A stretch of DNA of 64,000 nt from Carallia brachiata (GCA_021464245.1 JADCRB010000068.1:12718544-12782543), one strand, 5' to 3'. Positions 33,439 to 45,478 are shown, counted from the stretch's first letter. Notes: a model not told the origin generated them from the letters alone. Numbers and translations: made by a program.

Positions 33439-34020
33439 CAGTTTATTGCAAGCTGATGGTCTCCCATTCATGTCTTGGCCTCCTATCAATAAAAATTTTA
33501 TCGTTACATGTATCTCATTATTTTCTCGCTTATATCTATATATATGCATATAACAGACAAAATATTCGGCTTTGATTTGTAACTGAGTTTGTTTCCAGAA
33601 CTTCGATTCAGTTCTTGATTCATTTGGTGATTAAGATTTTTGCTATTAATTGAACTTGCCTCTAGCAACATTTTATTATGCTTTTTTTCCAAAGGGAACC
33701 TGTTAAGGACGTCCAAGTTCAAACGAATCTACAGGAATGGGAGAGTTTTCACATAGATTGAAGAAATCTGCCTTAACTTTAAAACGTTAAATAAGAGCTA
33801 GTTGCTAAACTTCTAAAAATTTTTTTTTTTTTTTTTTGGAAAATACTAGGTAATAACTTCTCTTAGTAGCACCAAATTGATGTCAGATTAGATAATTAAA
33901 TTTATAAAAATAAAAAAATAAATAAACTGTTAAATGTCGTTGAATGAACTACGTACTTAATTTAGTATTGTTATATAAGGTTAATCTGTGTAGCAAAACT
34001 TTTTCTTTTCAGTATGTTGG
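33439..34020. other. 3' flank of the BBE-like gene, no gene
   Basis: AATAAA at about 33488 is a plausible polyadenylation signal for the BBE-like gene. The remainder is AT-rich with a T run near 33820. Confidence 0.5.
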
Positions 34021-34895
34021 TTTTGACTGTAACTTGAATTAAAACCTTCAACTTTAGAGACAAATCTAATACTAATTTAGTTATAGTTCAAATTGATGAA
34101 CTTCTAATAATTTGTCATAGTATGCAATGATGTTAATCGATTATCGTGTAACTTATTTATGTAGTAAATAATGGTGCATTCAGTGAGGACCACAAAGCTC
34201 AACGTGGATTTGCCTTATCTCTATTGTCTTTACATGGAAGAGTTTGATCAAATGTTTTTGGATTAAGATGTTACATTTTTTTTTTTTTGGCTGACCCAGA
34301 AAAATTATATTCGATGGAATTGTATAAAATTTGAATTGTTTTGGTTTTTTTTTTCCCTGATTGATGCAAGGTGTGATTTGAATATAGAAACTTCTCATAT
34401 AATTGATAATTAAAAAAAGAAAACAAAAGCAGTAAAATACTCATTGTTGCATGGAATTGTGAGCAAGATTCGTCAATACTCATTTTGACTGTAACTTAAG
34501 TTTAAGAACTTCAGTTTTAGAGACAAATCAATATTAATTTAGTTATAATTCAAATTGATAAACTTCTAATACTTTGTCATAGTATGTAATGATGTTAATT
34601 GATTATCATGTAACTTATTTGTGCAGTAAATAATGGCGCATTCAGTGAGGACAACAAAGATCAACGTGGATTTGCTTATCTCTATTGTCTTTACATGGAA
34701 GAGTTTGGTCAAATGTTTTTGGATTAAGATGTTACATTTTTTTTTTGCTGACCTAGAAAATTCGATGGAATTGTATAAAATTTGAAATTTTTTGTTTTTT
34801 TATTCCCTCATTGATGGAAGGTGTGATTTGAATATAGAAACTCTTCATATAATTGATAATTAATAAAAGAAAACAAAAGGAGTAAAATACTCTTG
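34021..34895 (+). repeat. Tandem duplication with a 462-bp period
   Basis: Units start at 34021 and 34483 with TTTTGACTGTAACTT and share GTCATAGTATG, TTCAGTGAGGAC, AACGTGGATTTGC, TATTGTCTTTACATGGAAG, TTTTTGGATTAAGATG and GTGTGATTTGAATATAG. They differ mainly in T/A run lengths and point changes. The array ends about 30 bases before the FAR1-related pseudogene. It is non-coding. Confidence 0.9.
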
Positions 34896-34927
34896 AAGCA
34901 ATGTTGTCGCAGGGCATACTCCTAATC

Positions 34928-37195
34928 CTAATGATGCCACTGGATTCGAATTTGATTCACTGCCGATCTTAATGCGCTATCGTTCGGTTCATCCTCTTGG
35001 TTGCGGATGCAGTTATCTCGCGTTTGGGTTCTGGTTACTGGCCACCATCTGGGTCCTTTCTTCTGCATTGCAACATGCCTCTTAGACTTCGGCCTCCCAC
35101 GCCTTCGAACAAATTTGGGATCTTTTATCCGCGTTGGCATGGGACATTCACTAACACCCATTTTTCGACCACTTTCTTCCACATTCATATCCTTTGGCTC
35201 ATTATCACTGGTTCCGTCATTCCAAGTAACCAAATGCACTAGTTGATCCTTCAAGCTATTTTCCATGAAGTTAAATTTTTCAGAGTCTGCAACCGCAATG
35301 TCCATTGCTTTATAGAAAAGTCTTTCTAAAGCTTTCGTTCTACTAATTTCTATTGACGGATGACTACTGGCAACCTTCATAAGACTGTATGCGCGTAATA
35401 CATCTTCCTCCAACGAGGCAATATGAACTTGCCAGGTACAACTTCCACATCATTTGCGGTGAAGACCTTGAACACATGTGAACATAAATAGTCGTGAAAC
35501 TCAAACAACAAACAACTACAGCTGACATCATGATTCCCAGTCTCATACTTCACTTTATAAGTTACCTACATTCTTTTAAAACTAGTGACTATAACTAACT
35601 CACTCACTTCATATACAAATACTCCACCATCTTCAAAAGAAATTACACTCAAATCACAATACATAGAATCAACAATTTCTTTTTGGACCAACTTAAAGAT
35701 ACATGTTGTATATGCTTTAGCCATCTATTCTTCAAATGCCCATCTCATTACACATGGAATTTGCCCTTGCTTGGATAAAAAATCTAGTTGAACCTCTTTC
35801 TCGATCTTATTCCTCACTGTCAAAGTATACTGTTCAACAAACTTCTGCAATGACGTTCTAGAACTAAGATATCCATCAAAAAATGCATTCATGCTTTCAC
35901 TTCTTTGCATAGTCGACATTCCGGCCCAAAATGAGGATTTCACATAAAAGGGAACCCAACGTTCCCTACTTTCATATAATTGACTAATCCAATTAGTACA
36001 TTCTAGCTGAAAATTGGCAACCATTGTGCCCCATCTTTCCTCAAATTCTTGCTCATTACTTGAGTCATAAATTGCGTCCATAAACGCTTCCCTCAGCTCA
36101 ACATATGAATCTCGCTTCCCAAATTTTTGAGGAAATTTATTAATAATGTGCCACAGACATAAAAGATGTCTGCTATTTGGGAAAACAACTCTGATAGCAT
36201 TTCCAATAATTGCACATTGATTGGTAATGATTGCATCTGGATGCTTATCCCATACGTCTCAACCATGTTTGAAATAGCCATATAAATGTCTTGCATTTTT
36301 CGTTATTTAAAAGGGCACATCCTAATAATGTTGACTGGCCGTGGTGATTCACACCAACAAAAATTGCATAGCATATCATACTTATTGACAAGATACGTCG
36401 TGTCGAAAGTAATTACATCATTGAATTCTTTATTAGCAGCTCTGCATCTTCCATCTGCCCAAAAAACATGCTTCAACCTCCCCTCTTTGTCTGGTTTCAT
36501 AAAGTAAAAGAACTCATCGCATTCATTTTGCATCTTTGCAAACATACCCATCACAACCTGAGCATCACCCCCAACTAAATTTAGTTTCTGAAACTTGGTA
36601 ACATGGTTTCTTAGATCAAACATGGCATTTCCTCGTGCCCCCCAACCTGATATACAACCAATTTTATGTTTGTTGCTGGTCGTATACCTAACATGTCATT
36701 CACTTCTACTTGTCTTCTAATATGTTCCTCTATCACGCGCTGCTGTGCTATGAATCTTGATTCAGAAGGTTTCAGCACGTGATTGTGGCCTAATACAACT
36801 TTCGTAATTACCTACCTCTCCAAATTCTTCGCACAACATATGCGAACCTGGCAACCACACTTTTTAGTTGCTCTCTTCACTAATATGTTTGACCCCTTAC
36901 CTATGTAGCATCCTGCTTTTGTGCATGTGATCGTCTGCCACCTCTCCTGCCCAGTCACTTCATCCTTTCTTTTACCTCGCTTTGCAATGCCAAAACCATT
37001 TGCTCAAGCATAGTTCTTGTAATCCTTCTTGGTATTGAAAACCATATCAATTTGGGGTGCGTTCTCATAAAGTACCTCACTAATCGCTTCATTATTTTCT
37101 ATACTTATCCCCTCTATACCATCTGCTTCAATATTATTATTGCCTCCTTCCATTCTTTCTGTGCAATTCTTCAAACCCAGCAATTTCCCTTGCAC
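34928..37195 (-). pseudogene. FAR1-related sequence (MULE transposase-derived), disrupted
   Basis: Pieces in several frames give the full FAR1/FRS layout on the minus strand. There is a FAR1 DNA-binding region from about 37195 (APQIDMVFNTKKDYKNYA, KRKDEVTGQERW, TKAGCYIGKG). A MULE transposase domain follows (FWADGRCRAANKEFNDVITF, HPDAIITNQCA, LLCLWHIINKF, YVKSSFWAGMSTMQRSESMN). A SWIM zinc finger lies near 35540-35440 (CSC...FHDYLCSH), then a basic GRPKSKR tail. There are in-frame stops (after KNYA, after KNLER, before VTYKVKYE) and at least three frameshifts, one at a G run near 36645 that is one base short. FRS proteins are domesticated transposases acting as transcription factors. This copy cannot make one. 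Confidence 0.85.
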
Positions 37196-40030
37196 CTGTC
37201 AATATTTACATACAACAAACCAACAATTTTCCCACTTCTTAAATCTATTGTCACAATATTCTATCCCCCAGTCTATTTATTATTTTTACTGCATTACCTA
37301 TCTCCAACTACAAACACAAAAGAAAAAAGAAAATATGCTTTTTTAAAAAATAAAATAAAAAATCCATATTAACTACACTAATCAAACCTTTCTTTTGTAC
37401 TATTATTTCACAGGGTCTTTCATTCCTCTATCTTTTCTTCATCATTACAACTCTTATAAATAAGTCTCTAATGCTTCAACATTCCTTCCACGAGAAGCTC
37501 CTGTAACCTTGATTACTCATGCACCTGGCTCAAAGACATAATTTCTAAAAATTTTTGCTGCTGGCCACATATCCTCAATGGTACAAGTTGGGATAACTAA
37601 CCATCTGTCAACCTAACATTACTATTTTTTATTAAGGGTTTAAATTATTTCTTCATACTTTGCCACATTACTTTGAAAACAAACTTGAGAAGACCTGTTG
37701 TATCTCGTAACTAAAAAGAATCTAATTTCTCAGTAATTGTTCTATAATAAGTGTATCACATTATCTTCAACTTATTAACTACATTAATTGTGTAAATAAA
37801 GCTTCCTGCCACAACAACTGACCTACATGTACTGGGCCTAAAATTGCTCCATAAACCTTCACTTCACATCTTCAAGGCTTTTGTTCACAAACCATTTGCG
37901 AGAGCCACTCCTTTTGTTATGCTCGCAAACATGCAAATCAATACAATGTTGCAATAATTGGATAGTTTGTATTTCAAATGGTAGGTCTCAAAGTCCATCG
38001 GTCAAGGAGAAGAAATTAGGAGTCAAGAGGTGGGAAGTTGCTAAAATAGCAAGAAGAGAATAAGACAAAGACAGAGCTTTCAATATATTTCTTTTATTTC
38101 TCACATCCATTCTAAAGCATCAATGATAAATTAAATGTTTATGAACAAAAAACACATGGCTATCACAACAGTGAGATTAAATAAACTGGCGTAGATGACA
38201 ATGAACTCATGTTATAAATTTGCTCTTTAAACTCTTTTTCCTGAATGCTACCAACCAACCACCATCAATAGCATCAACAATAGTACCATAAAAGCAACCA
38301 TCTAATTAACATATTTAAAAAAAAAAAAAAACAAATCACTTGCCCAAAATCCTCCTTAGAGATGACTATTAGATGACTATTGCATTCCAAATGCTATTGT
38401 TGGAAGATACATAAATAAATATAAAAGGAGTTCCACAGGTATGCATGCACTTTAAGAGACTTCAAAACAAAAATTAGGGGAAGTAGATAAGTATCACTTG
38501 ATCACTATAAGCTAAATATTTATAGTAAAGTGGAGAGAGAGGCTGAGGAATTGACTGGAAAACAGCAACACCAGCCTGCCTGTGCATGGTGGTTTTGAAG
38601 GTCATGCGTGCTCATACGTCTTATAAAACATCTCGAATCAACTGAAAGATGTTGAAATAGCCACTTATCAAAAATAAAATACTGATTGTATCCAAAATAA
38701 TCAATAATCATCCAACTATTCCATTGAGAAATAGTTAAGTGAACCACAAATATTTTACTTATTTCAACTTGAAGTCATTGCTTGTTAACATGGACAAGAT
38801 AGTGCGAGTAGTTATAAGAAAGCAGCTCATAATTAGGGGCTTAATAGAGGGGGATGCGGCCATTCATGTCTCTTCAGTTAAAGCTTAAGTAGAACCCATG
38901 AAAAGTCATAACTCTAGCACCAACAAGGACAGCTCATGGTCGATGATAAATCAGAGTCCCGATGATGTTAGTCATAAGCTCCTCCACGAAAGACATATTG
39001 TTCAATTTTGTTTACCTATGAGCATAGGGAAGTTAGAAACGCATTCGCACCACGTTATGGCATATTCATTAGAGCTCAATCGAGCATCTGTACCGTTTAC
39101 CACAAGCCATTCAGTTTTTTCTTCTCTCTCTCTCTCTCAATCTCTCTGTGGTTTCCGAAATTCCATTAATAAAGCGTAATGGTGTGATGGCATTCATATG
39201 CCCGAAACCTTTCCCCTGCTGGACGCATTCCTCACATTACATGGAATAAACACGAGAAAATAGGTTCCAGATATTGTTTTTCCAAATATGCCATTGCAAT
39301 AGAAGATTTTCAAAGATGATAACTAGTTTCTCTTCGCATTCAGGTGTTCTGCCACTCATCGAATTGTTTGAGATGTGCTATTGTTTAGTTTCATTCCCAC
39401 TTCTTTTTTATCATCCCCATTCCCAATCATAGCTACCGATAATAAAAATCAAATTAGTTTATACAAAGCTAAACAACATAATAATTGGATAAATCTGTTT
39501 TCATTACATTCACATCAACGGAAATTAATTTGAAAATACACACAAAAACAGGAACACATTCTCAATTTAATCACAAAAACATGACACTTTCTCAATTTAA
39601 TCCTTTACCCGTTCAGCTTTCTCTCAAATTCGTTGATTTTGGCTCGTCTTCTTGTCACTAATTCTTACATTTGACGCTACGTCTGCATTTTTCCAGCCAC
39701 CTTTCTTCTACTTACCCACTTCTCCATCTCGTTCCTGCCACTTCCAAATTTCTGATATGGTCCTATTTGCAAGAACATCCAACCATGAACAATACCCCTT
39801 TCCCTTTCCCAAACGTGGAATGGAGGAGCTCTTCTCCCTAGATTTCTTGCAGCGGCGCGAAGACTGATAAAATTTTCATTTCAACATTTGGTTTCTGGGG
39901 GCAAAACTCACGAAATTAAAAATGTTTCAGTTGCCACGTTTCCTTCTCCATTCAACGTCGAAGAGTTTTTTTTTTTTTTTTTGGTACGTCATCTGCGTGT
40001 AGTTTTCGGTGCACTCCCTGCATGTCTACA
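37196..40030. other. No gene recognised
   Basis: The frames here (for example 37052-37372, 38520-38747, 38898-39179 and 39652-39867) have no domain, no consistent splice partners and biased composition. Scattered A runs and a short CT run (39125-39142) are the only structures noted. Confidence 0.5.
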
Positions 40031-40066
40031 TCCTTTCCGATATTTATATTAGCTATCATATTCAAA

Positions 40067-40756
40067 AACAATTCCACTCAGAATGGAGTCCCAGCAATTG
40101 GAGCTGCATTCGTTGCTGTGTTTCTTGGTGGCATGAATCAGCTTCTTCCATTGATGCAAGAGAGATTCCCCGAGCTCAACGTGACGAAAGAAGATAACAA
40201 CGAAATGAGTTGGATCGAGTCCTAGCTACTAATGGCTGGATTTCCAAAAAATGCATCATTGGAAGTTCTACTTGATCGAACTACCTGCACAAAAACAATA
40301 TTTAAAGCAAAATCTGACTATGTTAAGGAACCCATACCAGAAAATGCATTAAAAGAGATTTGGAAAAGGTTTCAGGAAGTCGAATTTGTAGACGTACTCC
40401 TCGTACCATATGGAGGAAAAATGATTGAAATATAGAAATCCAGCATCCATTTTCCACACATCGCTGCAAATTTGTACAAAATGGTGTACACAGTATCTCC
40501 GGGTAGTGAAGGCAAGGAAGGGACTCGAAGACATTTACGTTGGATCAGACAGTTGTACAGCTACATGGCTTCCTATGTTTCCCAAAATCCTCGAGAAGCA
40601 TATGTGAATTATAGAGATCTTGATCTGGGGAAGAACAAGGAGAATGGGCACACAAGCTATGGGCAAGCAAGTATTTGGGGTGCTAAATATTTCAAGAATA
40701 ATTTTCAAAGGTTAGTGCAGGTTAAAACTGCAGTTGATCTTTATCAATTTCTTTAG
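40067..40756 (+). pseudogene. BBE-like oxidase relic, C-terminal part (copy 2)
   Basis: It matches the 31.7-kb gene from about codon 310 to the end: FLGGMNQLLPLMQERFPEL, MSWIES, FKAKSDYVKEPIPENALKEI, VPYGGKM, HLRWIRQLYSYMASYVSQNP and YVNYRDLDLGKN. Stops occur after WIES (40223-40225) and after KMIEI (40433-40435). A one-base insertion near 40741 removes the FRNEQSIPPL ending. The FAD-binding half is absent. Divergence from the intact gene is much higher than that of the 43-kb relic, so this is an older duplicate or a different family member. Confidence 0.85.
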
Positions 40757-40783
40757 AAATAAACAAAGCATCCCATTCTATTG

Positions 40784-41378
40784 GTGTCAAAATGGGTAGT
40801 CATGATGGATTCGGGTTCGAGTCATTTTGGATAAATTACTTATAAGTCAAGTTATTTTTGAATCATTTTGAGTTGAGTCATTACATGTTCAATTTGGATT
40901 CGAATCGACTCATGAGTTGACCACGTCATAAAAAATGATAACGTGACATTTTTTTATTAAAAATTTCAAAAATTTTATTAAAAATTCTTAAATCTTAAAG
41001 AAAATTATAAGATCAAAAAATAATTAAAGAATTTTCTTTTAAAATATTCTGAAAAATTAAATAAAATTTAAAACTTTATAAAAAATTTTAAAATATTCTT
41101 AAAAAATTTATATTGAAAATAGTATAATTTATATTTTTTATAACATAAAATATACTAAATTATTTTTATTTTATTTTTTTGTTCTCTTAAGAAAAAAAAA
41201 GTTCGGATCAAGCGGATCGGATTAGGGTTGAGTTCGGGTCTAACCCAAAATTTTCGGGTTATTTCGGATTTTAGTCATTTCGGGTTAGGTTATTCTTCGG
41301 ATCGAATTTGTGTCGTATTTGTTTGGGTAGATTCAGATCAACCCATCAAGTCAGGTCAGATTTTAACATCTTTAATCC
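40784..41378 (+). mobile_element. MITE family 1, copy C
   Basis: It begins GGTGTCAAAATGGGT and ends GGTCAGATTTTAACATC, inverted termini matching copies A and B. It inserted just behind the end of BBE relic 2. The relic's 3' text ATCCCATTCT (left) and ATCCCACCTCT (right) flank it, which looks like a diverged target duplication. The interior has GGGTTGAGTTCGGGT-like outer parts around an AAAATTTTAAA-rich core. Confidence 0.75.
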
Positions 41379-41811
41379 CACCTCTTTATGTAGGTGACTA
41401 AAAACAAAACTAGATAAAATTGTGTAACAAATAATGTGCAAAATGGGAGCAACAAATAAAGATGCTTGTTAATTGATCCCTCCCCTCCCCCAAAAAATCA
41501 AAATTGTAACACCTATGTGACGTCAATAAAGTTTTGTGCTTGATTTGTGTTGTGGTGAGATGAATTCGGTTTTTTTGGTTTACAAAATGTTTCTCTTCAT
41601 TTTTCTGTGATTCCATTATGTAGCATATTTCCACAAGAAATCTAATATCAAGTTCATTTTCCTCAATTGTTTATTAGATGTAGCAAAAGGGAAATCAGAA
41701 AGGAGAGAATTTACTCTTGCATTTTTTTTGTTTTGGGCAAAATTCAATTCAATGCGTACGAAGCACTGAAATATCCTTCTTAATAAAAAAATTAATCTAT
41801 CTACAAATCAC

Positions 41812-41890
41812 AGTAGATTGAGGATTCTGATGATAAAGTTCTTGGACTCTTTGGTTCGGACACAGGTTCGATCTCCAATTTTAACTAAAC
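41812..41890 (+). repeat. tRNA-like / SINE-like relic
   Basis: A box-B-like GGTTCGATCTCCA follows GATGATAAAGTTCTTGG at pol III-promoter spacing. There is no cloverleaf I can draw, and no A tail. Low confidence. Confidence 0.35.
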
Positions 41891-42402
41891 AGAACAACAC
41901 CCTCCACTGGTAAATGGTAATTTACGTGATTTTTGAGTCAAGTTTTGTATTTTTGTGTTTTTTTTTTTTTTGCTTTTGAGTAAAATTCATATTCCAAAAC
42001 TTTACTGGATTTCAATATCAATTGAATTAAATCTCATTAATAATAAAATAAAGTTAATTATTAATAAAGGTACCAAGTTAAAACCTAAATTCACATCTAA
42101 TCAGAAAATAATTTCTTAAATGAATTCCAAAATATCATCTCTGTCTATTACTGTATCAAAAAAAAAAAAAAGTCTATTACTAAAAAATGGGTAAGAATGA
42201 TTTGAGAGATTCGAGAGAAAGGTCTTCCCTTTATCTCCAATTCCGAATGGTCTTTTGCAATTATTTGCTTATCAAATTTTTTGGTGGACCATCTTTGTCT
42301 CTCGGGTCAACTCTTCTTTTATTCAAATAAATGAAGAAGCTTGTAGAAAATCGAGAGAGCTGGCTTCGTTTTTCACACAATATTGGGCAGTGCTTAGTCC
42401 TA

Positions 42403-42510
42403 GCAGCAGAGCTTTGTGCTATTATAAGTGGATCAAAGCTGGCTTGGCAATGTGGAATTAAGCAGCTTTGTGTTTGAACGGACTCTCGTATTGCAAAGGA
42501 GAGTTTGCTG
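42403..42510 (+). pseudogene. LINE RNase H (RVT_3-type) N-terminal half
   Basis: The frame reads AAELCAIISGSKLAWQCGIK, QLCV, a stop, then TDSRIAKESL. This is the AE...A...GL..A...G...V..E.D pattern of the RNase H-like domain at the C-end of plant LINE polyproteins. The rest of the element is not next to it. The matching C-terminal half of such a domain occurs at 47361. Confidence 0.6.
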
Positions 42511-42879
42511 AAGAGAAAAGTTCTTCGGACAGAGAAAAAAGTTAGAGGCCATCCATAGACCTTAGGAAAATTTTTTTTTAAAAATTTATTAAAAATCAAG
42601 ATTTAGGATAACACTTTTAGTTTTTGAAAAAGAAAAGAAAACGAGACTTCTCTGACTAAATGATCTGCACACTGAAATGGGGTTTCCGCACACCCTTTGG
42701 CTAACTTGTGAAATCATGCCAAGATCTGTTGAATAGAGGGTGGAAAGTAAAGATTGGCCACACTGAATCAAGGATTGCATATGTTTCCTAATCCTACTAC
42801 AGGTGTCCTGCAATTGCTCAAGAATGATATGACAAGGATTCAATGGCCTTTAGGTAAATATTTTAGTCTTCGGTTTTCT

Positions 42880-43459
42880 TCCTTTTGGCTATCCGGCCGG
42901 ATTGCCACCAACATGAATGTGTCCTTGGATGCCATGCTTAACAGGAATTCACCGTTCACGGGCAGTTTCAAGGGAAAATCAGATTATGAGACAAAACCCT
43001 TGGTCGAAAAGGCCCTGGAAGGAATATTGGAAAGGTTAGCCCAAGTTGATCAGCCGGCTAGCCCAGTTATGACGCCAAATGGTGGAAAAATGAGTGAGAT
43101 TTCAGATTCGAACATTCCATTTATGCACAGAGTTGGGAATTTATGTGAGATTGCATACATAGTAACTTGGAATGGCGGCAGCGACGAGGCATCTACAAGA
43201 TATATTAGTTGGATCAGACGGCTATACGGTTACATGACTCCCTATGTGTCAAAAAAATCCCCAAGCAGCCTGTGTCAACTACAGAGATCTTGATCTTGGG
43301 ATGAATGATGAAGAAGGGAAAACAAGTTATAAGAAAGCAAAAATTTGGGGGGTCAAATATTTTATGAATAATTTCGGTAAGTTGGTGCATGTGAAGACGA
43401 AGCTTGATGCGACAAATTTCTTTAGAAATAAACAAAGTATCCCACCCCTCACATTTTAA
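42880..43459 (+). pseudogene. BBE-like oxidase relic, C-terminal part (copy 3)
   Basis: Almost the same as 32745-33325 of the intact gene: GYPAGLPP, NRNSPFTGSFKGKSDY, GGKMSEISDSNIP, IAYIVTWNGG, STRYISWIRRLYGYM, YRDLDLGMNDEEGKTSYKKA. Damage: four bases missing near 42910, an extra A in the A run at 43251-43257 (seven A against six), and no N-terminal half. Its end still reads NFFRNKQSIPPL, so it preserves the ancestral C-terminus that the intact gene has lost. Similarity stops abruptly near 42880 and shortly after 43470, as in a recent segmental or template-switched copy. Confidence 0.9.
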
Positions 43460-43499
43460 TTGGAATAGCGAAGAATTAGCCAAATTTTAAGAAATTGTA

Positions 43500-44240
43500 G
43501 ATATGACTGATTTAAATTAGAGGTTTTTCTTTTCTTCTATTCATGATTATTGCTCGGCCATGTGCATAACATATAAGAACAAAAACTGTTGTGCAAATCA
43601 GAAGTCATGCAAAGAAGTTTTTTTCAAAGGTCAATCAGACAGCACTTTTGGTCATACTCTTATATCAATTGTAATCGCCTTCTCCTTTTTTTCGACAACT
43701 CAACCATTTTTTGATGCTTCGTTCTATGCGATTTTTTAACAAAAAAAATGCCTACTTGACGATTTTTCTTTTAATCTTAAGATTTTTTCATTAAACTCTC
43801 AAATAACTTTTTTTTTATGTAGTCATTCTTACTCTTTTGAAAGAATTAAACTTTTGATTAATTCTAGAATTTTCTTACAAGACTCTTAAATGGTTGCTTT
43901 GTAATCTTCTTTAGTATTTTAATTTATATTTGAATTACGATTCTAACGTGCATATAATTTACTCAATTAAGTTTTAATATCTATTAAATTTATTCAATTC
44001 AAATTAATAATTATTTACATATGTGCGAAATCTACCAAACACATCTTAATAATTAAATCTCTCAATATAAATTTTATTTGTAATTAAATAAAGATTATCA
44101 TATATATGTGTAATTGTAAAATGTATTACTAGCCAAATAAATAAATAAATAAATTTATTAATCGTATGTATCACACAGGTTATTTTCTAGTTTAGCTATT
44201 AAGTGTTTTCTTTCACTAATACATTATCTTAATACCATCC
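43500..44240. other. AT-rich spacer, no gene
   Basis: Nothing recognised. It contains an (AAAT)n run at about 44137-44155. Confidence 0.6.
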
Positions 44241-44243
44241 AGC

Positions 44244-44792
44244 TCAATCTTCGTTTCCATCTTTATCTTCATCTTCATCCGCATTTTCGTTCTCATCATC
44301 ATCATGGTCATCATCATACCCAACACCACCACCACCATCATCATCGTCCTCTTGCTCCCCATAATCATGTTCCCCATCACGATCATCATCGTCGTTGTCG
44401 TAGTAGTCGTTATCATCTTCATGCTCCTCGTCATGCTCCCCTTCATCATCATCATGCGCACCATCTTCTTCCTTCTCCTCCTTGATCTTCATCATCATGC
44501 TCCTCGTCATGTTCCCCATCATCATCATCATCATGTGCACCATCTTCCTGTTCCTCCTCTTCATCATCAGCTTCATGCTTGCCATCTTCATGCACGTCAT
44601 CTTCCTCCTCTTCCTCTGTTTCCTCATCATCATCATCATCATCATCATCATCTTCCTCGTCCTCCGTTTCCTCCTCATCATCATCATCTTCCTCGTCCTC
44701 CGTTTCCTCCTCATCATCATCATCTTCTTCGTCCTCCTCCTCCTCCGTCGTTTCCTCATCATCATCATCATCATCTTCCTCCTCAATATTAT
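44244..44792 (-). repeat. GAT/GAA/GAG low-complexity tract (poly-acidic when read in frame)
   Basis: On the minus strand this is nearly pure GAT, GAA, GAG and GAC triplets. One frame gives long Asp/Glu runs from 44792 to a TGA at 44452-44454. A neighbouring frame continues the acidic reading (DGAHDDDEGEHDEEHEDD...) to a stop at 44244-44246. The complementary-strand frames (poly-Ser, poly-Ile or poly-His) and the Met/Arg frame are shadows of this tract. Confidence 0.85.
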
Positions 44793-45478
44793 CATCTTCA
44801 CATGAAGAAAAGTTGAACAGTGATTAAATAAAGAACGCACAAAAAAAGAAGCAACAGCGCTATTGTAAGCCATTGATACTGACCTCCAAGACGAATTTTG
44901 GGTACAAAAACATTGTATAAAGCACCAAAGGTAATTAAGTCATATCCATTGAATCCACGATTAACCCCATGGCTATCCAAAAACCTTGAGAAAGGTTGGC
45001 CGTTTCGTAGCTTTCCATAAGCAACCATCACTATTCCATGGGCTTTGGGAGTGTCATCTCCTTCTCTCATCAACTCACCTTCTTGTTTTGTTATCAACCT
45101 TCGCCCATTGGGACATTGACCATCATACAACTCAAAACTTGCGGCTACAGGTCCTTTAACCAACTGTCTAATCACTTGTTCACTGTTGTCTGGGTGAATG
45201 ATTTTGAAATTCCAGAGGCAATTGAATCTTTCCCAGTGCTTTCACATAATAGAAATGACCAAGTTATTTATCATCATATTTAAATCTTTACAACAGATTT
45301 CACAAAAATATTTATTAAAAATATTCAATAAATTTGCAAGTTTACCGCAACAACAGTTAGGTTGGGAATGTAGTTACCATCGTATGATAGATCATCCTCA
45401 AATACTAATACGGCACCATGGACATAGCTGAATTGCATGCTATATCGAGAAATGTCGATTCCCTAGGATATGCTAATT
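44452..45478 (-). pseudogene. Papain-like (C1A) protease remnant, possibly spliced to an acidic tail
   Basis: The minus strand about 45228-44884 reads NFKIIHPDNSEQVIRQLVKG, PVAASFELYD, KAHGIVMVAYGKLRNGQPF and SRFLDSHGVNRGFNGYDLIT. This fits the PV..., H....VGYG...G and NSWG..WG..GY blocks of papain-type proteases. The catalytic His is kept but the NSWG Asn is Asp. A possible earlier exon (45478-45345, VHGAVLVFEDDLSYDGNYIP) ends at a GT. At 44884 a GGAG|GTCAGT donor could join an acceptor at 44793 in phase, giving a C-terminus of over 100 mostly Asp/Glu residues. The catalytic-Cys region was not found. A decayed copy is likelier than a working enzyme. Confidence 0.5.

Noticed and set aside
42255..42461. 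68-codon frame upstream of BBE relic 3
   Set aside because: Its second half is an off-frame reading of the LINE RNase H piece, and the first half shows no domain.
44304..44827. Plus-strand frames rich in Ile/His/Pro or Ser over the triplet repeat
   Set aside because: They are complement readings of the GAT/GAA/GAG tract and have no other coding features.
44244..44873. Minus-strand Met/Arg/Lys-rich frame over the same tract
   Set aside because: It is a shifted reading of the acidic repeat. The acidic frame is the one that can join in phase to the papain-like block.
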